DNA of 53,856 nt, from the NCBI GenBank assembly GCA_031269545.1, contig JAISYZ010000204.1, positions 1-53,856 of the forward strand. The letters are read 5' to 3'. The position numbers and the translations under genes are program-made. The notes under the pieces are model-generated. The model made no database searches. It was not told where the DNA came from and was given only the letters and a program-made list of their open reading frames with translations. The stretch comes from Prevotellaceae bacterium. Lineage in GTDB: Bacteria; Bacteroidota; Bacteroidia; Bacteroidales; UBA932. Shown in pieces: positions 50,201 to 53,856 of the stretch; positions within the stretch are counted from its first letter, which is position 1; the number at the start of each line of letters is the position of its first letter.

Positions 50201-50488
50201 ATTATAACTTTAAATCTTAATGTAATATATTATCCATACGAAACGGCATTTTCGCCCTTTAACAAAGATGGAGTAAACGATTATTTTATGCCCGGATTTA
50301 AGGTTCAAATACTCAACCGAAACGGAACGCTTATTTATGAAACAAAAACTGTGGAAGAACAAGAATTAGGCTGGGATGGACGAAACACCAAAGGACAGAA
50401 TGTTGAACCGGGCGTATATTTCTACATTTTATATAATTCAAGCGGGAAACCCAGAACAAAAAGCAGCGTTGAAGTTATAAAAAGGTAA
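47294..50488 (+). CDS. Giant IgGFc-binding-like adhesin with 165-bp repeats and type IX sorting domain (first copy)
   Basis: A 1064-residue surface protein. Signal peptide MKTILKIISIIILAFPFGEKLYSQ. Residues about 27-450 resemble the IgGFc_binding module (GTDFWLSFGRN, HIESDVPVSVYALNQ, TDYYHIAYK, VIATEDNTEI, GTSALNAHYALIVTPT). Residues 544-980 hold eight units of 55-56 residues with the pattern YxDTIxxTICLGxxY ... GCDSIxTLxLTVNPS, each with two Cys that could form a disulfide; the eighth is degenerate. The last 80 residues (AFSPFNKDGVNDYFMPG, VQILNRNGTLIYE, WDGRNTKGQNVEPGVYFYIL) are the gliding-motility-type CHU_C domain used for type IX secretion. Units 2-4 are nearly identical at DNA level. 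The ligand is unknown. Confidence 0.85.
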   Translation: MKTILKIISIIILAFPFGEKLYSQATSTQGTDFWLSFGRNWNRYYSNVNLQVRIVTSDSATVTFTYTESGIVNTVSIAAGSVYTHVLTDQEKYEVYSFDGGKSSKSLHIESDVPVSVYALNQYNLTADATNILPLTGLGTDYYHIAYKSNTASYGDGYTVIATEDNTEIYEDGILQDTLQKGQVYSAYFGVVDVTGKHITSSHPTAYFVTNGGVWLPLNSGGGSDCLYQQLISVNKWGNNFLVPVTHRGVERIRIVASQDSTVITQTGGTIVNDNGGYSQNSLNLDRGQFVELVTTLDNCGCYISSNKPVGVCTYLIGTNYNYYPYLLDTDGDPAIAWVPPIEQSINGALIAPFIPTGTSALNAHYALIVTPTATKDQTTMTIGTDSATSLTGGNWCDNAISNFSFYSLPLYNTTDAYYFANPHGLTVMGYGIGHLESYYYLAGSASRDLDAAFYVNNIHYQDLDTDFICDTAVNFRASIQYAMSTTPGYLKWFIDSIEQISVRDTLEWSGTLPVGIHNVYIEVLDMENDTITLSSTFGVNIPYYDTINATICMGKRYFDDNFDTIPTQAGFISLTHDYTTTIGCDSIFTLNLTVNPSYHDTIIDTICLGDEYIDDNFHIVPTQAGFIDSTLTYSTTLGCDSIFILHLTVNPSYHDTIIDTICLGNEYIDDNFHIVPTQAGFIDTMRIYSTTNGCDSIFTLNLTVNPSYHDTVTATICLGDEYIDDNFHIVPTQAGFIDSTLTYSTTLGCDSAFTLYLTVHPVYDNTIYAVICLGEKYEDDNFDKTPTVAGIVKDSVNIPTVIYGCDSIIRLHLTVNQTYYDTIIDTICLGEIYNQYNFNETPLQSGNFTFVHDETTAQGCDSITTLFLTVNRSYYDTIKATICQNEYYSDYGFYVVAAQWGIFTYVHNLITSKNCDSITTLLLTVNPSYYEYRYGKIYEDEFYTVGNYKYNTPGLHVSYLQTTNDCDSIITLNLNVIYYPYETAFSPFNKDGVNDYFMPGFKVQILNRNGTLIYETKTVEEQELGWDGRNTKGQNVEPGVYFYILYNSSGKPRTKSSVEVIKR
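48923..50232 (+). repeat. 165-bp coding repeats of the first adhesin
   Basis: Units begin at 48923, 49088, 49253, 49418, 49583 (168 bp), 49751, 49916 and 50081. Units 2 and 4 share an uninterrupted stretch of about 80 identical bases, which indicates recent unit duplication. Confidence 0.9.
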
Positions 50489-50536
50489 GAATATGAAATT
50501 CATAAATATAAAAATATATTACAATAATCTTTGATT

Positions 50537-53500
50537 ATGAAAACAATCTTAAAAATAATATCAATCATCATATTGGCTTTTCCTTTTGGAGAAAAACTTT
50601 ATTCACAGGCAACATCAACGCAAGGCACGGATTTTTGGCTCTCATTCGGACGAAACAGAAATAATTCTTATACGGATGTTAATTTGCAAGTACGCGTGGT
50701 AACAAGCGATGCGGCAACGGTTACATTTACTTATACCACATCGGGAATTGTAAATACAGTAAGTATTGCAGCAGGGAGCGTTTATACTTATGCATTTAGC
50801 AATCAGGAAAGAAACAGAGTATATTCGTTCAATGCAGGAAAAACAAATAAATCCTTGCATATAGAGTCGGATGTACCTATTTCTGTTTACGCCTTAAATC
50901 AACAGAATGTAACGGCAGATGCAACAAATATACTTCCTCTAACAGGATTGGGTACAGATTATTACCATATTTCATATAAATGCAATAACTCTTCGTATAA
51001 TGAGGGTTACACAGTGATAGCAACAGAAGACAATACCGAGATTTATGAAGATGGCACACTGAAAGATACTCTGCAAACAGGAGAGGTATATTCGGCATAT
51101 TTCGGCGCTGAGGATGTAACAGGAAAACATATAACATCAAACCATCCGATAGCGTATTTCGTAACAAGCGGAGGTGTTTGGATTCCTATAAATACAGGAA
51201 ACGGTTCTGATTGTCTGTATCAGCAATTAGTTCCTGTAAACAAATGGGGAAATAATTTTTTGGTTCCCGTTACGCATCGAGGCGTAGAACGTATAAGAAT
51301 TGTTGCATCACAGGACAGTACGGTAATAACCCAATCAGGAGGAACAATTGTAACTGATAATGGAGGATACAGTCAAAATTCATTAAATCTTGACAGAGGA
51401 CAATTTGTAGAACTGGTAACAACTCTTGATAATTGCGGATGTTATATATCATCCAATAAACCTGTTGGCGTATGTACTTATTTAATAGGATATTATAATT
51501 CTACTCCTCCTTATCTTTTAGTTGACGCCGGAGATCCTGCTATAGCCTGGGTTCCGCCGATAGAACAGGCAATAAACGGCGCTCTCATTGCTCCGTTTAT
51601 ACCCGGTGGAAATTCTGCTTTGCACAGTCATTACGCATTAGTAGTAACGCCAACGGCAACAAAAGGTCAAACGACAATGGCAATAGGAATAAATCCTTCA
51701 ACAAGTTTGACAGGAGGACAATGGTGCGATAATGCGATTTCAAATTTTTCATTTTATTCGCTGCCTTTATATAATACAACGGATGCTTATTATTTTGCCA
51801 ATCCAAATGGATTAACAGTAATGGGTTATGGTATCGGCGATGCCGAATCATATTATTATCTGTCAGGTTCGGCTTCGCGCGATTTAGATGCCGCATTCTA
51901 TGTAAATAACGTTCACTATCAGGATTTGGATGAAGATATTATATGTGATACGGCTGTAAATTTCAGAGCATCCATACAGTATGCAATGAGTTCAACGCCC
52001 GGTTATCTTAAATGGTTTATTGACAGTGTAGAACAGGTTTCAGTAAGAGATACTTTGGAATGGAGCGGCACGCTGCCAATCGGCATTCATAACGTTTATA
52101 TCGAAGTTCTTGATATGGAAAACGATACGATTACACTTTCGTCAACATTTGGCGTTGATATACCATATTACGATACAATAGATACAATGATATGTCTGGG
52201 TAAAAGATATTTTGATGATAATTTTGACACAATACCGACACAGGCTGGATTTATAAGCCTGACACACGATTATACCACAACAATAGGTTGCGACAGTATC
52301 TTTACATTAAATTTAACTGTAAATCCGTCATATCATGACACAATTAATGTAGAAATGTGCGCAGGCGGATGCTATCAGGAAAATGGATTTAATATTTGTT
52401 CTGAAGGAGCAATAGAAATATTTCAAGATAAAGGATATAAGACATCTAATAATTGCGACAGCATAATAACATTGCATCTTACAGTTCATCCCACATACGA
52501 TGATACAATAAAAGCAGCAATATGTTTGGGAGAAAGGTATAATCATTATAATTTTGATACAATACCGACACAGGCGGGAACAGTAATCTGCACACATTAC
52601 GATACCACAGTAAACGGCTGCGACAGTTTAATGACATTAAATTTAATTGTCAGACCTTCGTATAACGACACATTAATAAGAGAAATATGTCTGGGCGAAA
52701 GTTATGAGGACACCGATTTTAATTTAACTCCAACAGATACAGGAACTGTATATGATTCACGAAATTTGAAAACAGCATTAAACTGCGACAGCATTATTAC
52801 CTTGCAATTAACAGTTCATCCCGTATATGACACTACAATATATGCAACAATATGTTTAGGCGGAAGTTATGAAGATGATAACTTTGATACAATACCGACA
52901 CAGGCAGGTATAGTAATCGATTCTGTCAATACACCGACAGTCATCGGCGGTTGCGACAGTATAATACGATTGCATTTAACAGTAAATCAAACATACAACG
53001 ATACAATCATTGATACAATCTGCTTAGGAGAGGTATATGATCAATACAATTTTAATGAAACACCTTTACAGTCGGGGAACTTCACATTTATAGATGACGA
53101 CACAACAATCAACGGTTGCGACAGTTTAATGATATTGAATTTATTTGTCAAACCTTCGTATCATGATACATTACAGATAGAAATATGTCTGGGCGAAAGT
53201 TACGGGGACGAGAATTTTATTGATTTAACTCCAACAGATACAGGAACTTTATATTATACAAAAAACTTCACAACATTATTAAACTGCGACAGCATAAAAA
53301 TATTGCAGTTAACAGTTCATCCTGTATATGACGATACAATAAACGCAGCAATATGTCTTGGAGAAAGTTACAACGATTATAATTTTGAAATAACGCCAAC
53401 ACAGACGGGATATTACACTTTCGTAAACAATGAAACATCAGTAAACGGTTGCGACAGCATTACAACATTGTTACTTACTGTTAATCCTGTGTATTACGAT

Positions 53501-53856
53501 ACAATCATTGATACAATCTGTTTGGGAGAAGTATATAATCAATACAATTTTAATGAAACGCCTTTACAGTCGGGGAACTTCACATTTGTAAATGACGAAA
53601 CAACAGCGCAAGGTTGCGACAGCATCACAACTTTGCTTCTCACTGTAAATCATTCTTATCATGATACAATAAAAGCCGCAATCTGTCAAAATGAATATTA
53701 CAGCGATTACGGATTTTATATTGCAGCCGCCCAGCGCGGAATTTTCACGTATGTACACGATTTGACAACATCCAAAAATTGCGACAGCGTAACTACACTG
53801 CAACTAACTGTTAATCCTGTTTATGACGAATACAGGCACGAAAGAATTTACGAAGA
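50537..53856 (+). CDS. Giant IgGFc-binding-like adhesin, second copy (3' partial, missing from the ORF track)
   Basis: ATG 50537 opens a frame of about 1106 codons with no stop before the window ends, which is why the track omits it. The leader MKTILKIISIIILAFPFGEK is identical to that of the first copy, including its DNA. The IgGFc_binding-like half is collinear, and both proteins reach repeat unit 1 at residue 544. At least ten CDS-type units follow (from 52166), then the start of the degenerate final unit (YDEYRHERIYE), so the type IX sorting domain should lie just beyond the edge. Unit 2 is atypical, with extra cysteines (MCAGGCYQENGFNIC). It starts 48 nt after copy 1 and is probably cotranscribed with it. 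Confidence 0.88.
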   Translation, partial: MKTILKIISIIILAFPFGEKLYSQATSTQGTDFWLSFGRNRNNSYTDVNLQVRVVTSDAATVTFTYTTSGIVNTVSIAAGSVYTYAFSNQERNRVYSFNAGKTNKSLHIESDVPISVYALNQQNVTADATNILPLTGLGTDYYHISYKCNNSSYNEGYTVIATEDNTEIYEDGTLKDTLQTGEVYSAYFGAEDVTGKHITSNHPIAYFVTSGGVWIPINTGNGSDCLYQQLVPVNKWGNNFLVPVTHRGVERIRIVASQDSTVITQSGGTIVTDNGGYSQNSLNLDRGQFVELVTTLDNCGCYISSNKPVGVCTYLIGYYNSTPPYLLVDAGDPAIAWVPPIEQAINGALIAPFIPGGNSALHSHYALVVTPTATKGQTTMAIGINPSTSLTGGQWCDNAISNFSFYSLPLYNTTDAYYFANPNGLTVMGYGIGDAESYYYLSGSASRDLDAAFYVNNVHYQDLDEDIICDTAVNFRASIQYAMSSTPGYLKWFIDSVEQVSVRDTLEWSGTLPIGIHNVYIEVLDMENDTITLSSTFGVDIPYYDTIDTMICLGKRYFDDNFDTIPTQAGFISLTHDYTTTIGCDSIFTLNLTVNPSYHDTINVEMCAGGCYQENGFNICSEGAIEIFQDKGYKTSNNCDSIITLHLTVHPTYDDTIKAAICLGERYNHYNFDTIPTQAGTVICTHYDTTVNGCDSLMTLNLIVRPSYNDTLIREICLGESYEDTDFNLTPTDTGTVYDSRNLKTALNCDSIITLQLTVHPVYDTTIYATICLGGSYEDDNFDTIPTQAGIVIDSVNTPTVIGGCDSIIRLHLTVNQTYNDTIIDTICLGEVYDQYNFNETPLQSGNFTFIDDDTTINGCDSLMILNLFVKPSYHDTLQIEICLGESYGDENFIDLTPTDTGTLYYTKNFTTLLNCDSIKILQLTVHPVYDDTINAAICLGESYNDYNFEITPTQTGYYTFVNNETSVNGCDSITTLLLTVNPVYYDTIIDTICLGEVYNQYNFNETPLQSGNFTFVNDETTAQGCDSITTLLLTVNHSYHDTIKAAICQNEYYSDYGFYIAAAQRGIFTYVHDLTTSKNCDSVTTLQLTVNPVYDEYRHERIYE
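52166..53856 (+). repeat. 165-bp coding repeats of the second adhesin (runs off the edge)
   Basis: More than ten units of about 55 residues with the TICLG...CDS pattern. Units 9-10 correspond to units 6-7 of the first adhesin (CLGEVYNQYNFNETPLQSGNF and CQNEYYSDYGFY), while units 2-4, 7 and 8 have no close counterpart there. Confidence 0.85.

Noticed and set aside
48923-53856. Repeat arrays as a possible CRISPR or satellite locus
   Set aside because: Units are 165 bp, in frame, without spacers, and encode protein repeats; they are coding repeats.

Overview
The window reads as a chromosomal segment of an AT-rich Bacteroidales bacterium (phylum Bacteroidota); I cannot place it to genus. The grounds are two SusC/SusD outer-membrane uptake loci, type IX secretion sorting domains, PorT-type beta-barrels, a BamA/Skp/UppS envelope operon with Bacteroidota-type companions, a LytTR two-component system with a Y_Y_Y/beta-propeller sensor, and many matches to the Bacteroidota promoter (TTTG, about 19-20 nt, then TAnnTTTG).

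Layout. 1-2200: the tail of a serine recombinase runs into a tRNA-Leu(CAA) gene, followed by an Lrp/AsnC regulator and a yhbP-ispD pair. 2300-7900: a leftward SusC-SusD-lipoprotein operon. 8500-11460: mnmE, a TIGR02757 protein and a LolD-like ABC ATPase. 11460-23180 is an accessory region. It holds small beta-barrel proteins and lipoproteins, an abortive-infection (Abi_2/HEPN) gene broken by a one-base frameshift with a probable abiF-type structured RNA in front of it, an HU-like/DUF4469 protein, a coiled lipoprotein and a sensor kinase/response regulator pair. Dispersed repeats separate these genes, and parts of the region are visibly richer in G+C than the rest. 23180-39920 is mostly housekeeping: a large surface metallopeptidase with nadC, a LysM protein with folC, the skp-skp-bamA-uppS-DUF6089 operon, nadK divergent from pdxJ, and a PgpH-type HD phosphodiesterase. 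40200-45930: a second SusC-SusD locus. 46050-53856: an IS4-type transposase remnant, a sugar nucleotidyltransferase, and two tandem giant IgGFc-binding-like adhesins. The second adhesin runs off the right edge and is absent from the ORF track because it has no stop codon in the window.

The most interesting signals are these. (1) A near-ideal promoter lies between two perfect 22-bp inverted repeats (45757-45778 and 45904-45925) directly upstream of the second SusC, which is the layout of a phase-variable invertible promoter. (2) A probable abiF RNA with its own promoter precedes the HEPN Abi gene, which carries a homopolymer frameshift, and the module is bracketed by 50-bp direct repeats. (3) Two tandem adhesin paralogues share an N-terminal half of matching length but have differently expanded 165-bp repeat arrays. 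All functions are inferred from sequence reading only; no database search was run.
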